DNA of 64,000 nucleotides, from contig OZ038383.1 of the NCBI GenBank assembly GCA_964036045.1, positions 6,836,430 through 6,900,429 on the forward strand, read 5' to 3'. This document shows positions 63,611-64,000 of the stretch, piece after piece (position 1 is the first letter of the stretch; each line of letters opens with the position of its first letter). Under the pieces are notes generated by a model. The model made no database searches and was not told where the DNA came from. It was given only the letters and a program-made list of their open reading frames with translations. Source of the stretch: Eutreptiella sp. 'Long Island Sound 2002' (lineage: Eukaryota > Euglenozoa > Euglenophyceae > Eutreptiales > Eutreptiaceae). The position numbers and the translations under genes are program-made.

Positions 63611-63727
63611 GGGCCCGAAAGTTAAAAGTAGTGAGCCACTTCATTGCACGAAGATAGGAACCGTGTGCAAACAGTCCCAAGTGGGTTGACGGGAAATAAT
63701 GCGGGGATAAGTGCATGAATGAACAAA

Positions 63728-63850
63728 TGGGGTGAAAATTGGGGAGTTTAGGCATGTTTATGATAATTGTCCATAGGCCTACTATGTAGAGAGTTGGAAA
63801 TTGGGTAGTTTGGACATGTTTACTATGTCCATAGGCCTACCATGCACAGA
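63728..63850 (+). repeat. Two-copy tandem repeat, about 60-70 bp
   Basis: Two copies containing GGCATGTTTA/GGACATGTTTA and TCCATAGGCCTACYATG, directly adjacent. Beyond this, to the end of the window, I see no gene. Confidence 0.8.
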
Positions 63851-64000
63851 GGTCGACGGGCTAGGGTGGTGGGCCAATCAAGAGTTTAGGCGCCCACCTC
63901 CCCGTTGCTGCCCCCCGCCTATGGAGTAGAGGGAGGAGATGGTTGGGACCAATTCTCTTCCATACCCGCCCTCCTGTGCAGCCTCTGCGACATCCCCGTC

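Overview
This is a stretch of nuclear DNA from a eukaryote, probably an alga or another protist. The evidence is spliceosomal GT-AG introns, two Ty3/gypsy chromoviruses, a Mutator-like (MULE) transposon with eukaryotic accessory domains, and no bacterial-style operons. Nothing in it fixes the species. About three quarters of the window (1-48.4 kb) is mobile or satellite DNA. The right quarter (50.5-62.5 kb) reads as one host gene with small exons and long introns.

1-19.9 kb: a Ty3/gypsy chromovirus (element 1) whose 5' LTR is cut by the window edge. Its Gag and Pol ORFs are long and intact. Eleven bases inside the LTR are perfectly complementary to the eleven bases directly after it, the signature of Tf1-type self-priming. 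Its 3' LTR carries a 1,625-bp direct duplication around a 3.7-kb GC-rich segment with its own proline-rich ORFs.

20.2-47.2 kb: a MULE-related block. In order it holds a gene for a J-domain-like plus Ulp1 (C48) cysteine protease protein, a large 53-bp satellite in both orientations with exon-like cassettes, a spliced SET-domain gene between oppositely oriented satellite blocks, and a MULE transposase gene. The transposase has an N-terminal ubiquitin-like domain ending in RLRGG. The transposase reading frame is split by a young full-length Ty3/gypsy element (element 2, 35094-46042, 533-bp LTRs, 5-bp target duplication GCGGC). Its SWIM-finger C-terminus lies on the far side. A transposase carrying a cleavable-looking ubiquitin-like module beside a Ulp1-family protease is the most novel possible system here.

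Both retroelements end gag with UAG in the same context (CCTAG[C/G]GGAGCC), which suggests stop-codon readthrough. Both carry an adenine-methyltransferase-like domain between protease and reverse transcriptase. Element 2 has a further in-frame TAG in integrase and is probably not autonomous.

47.4-64 kb: a 21-bp minisatellite, then eight candidate + strand exons with strong splice sites and mutually consistent phases, coding helical IQ-motif and coiled-coil-like segments. The introns hold several degenerate tandem repeats and alternating purine-pyrimidine tracts.
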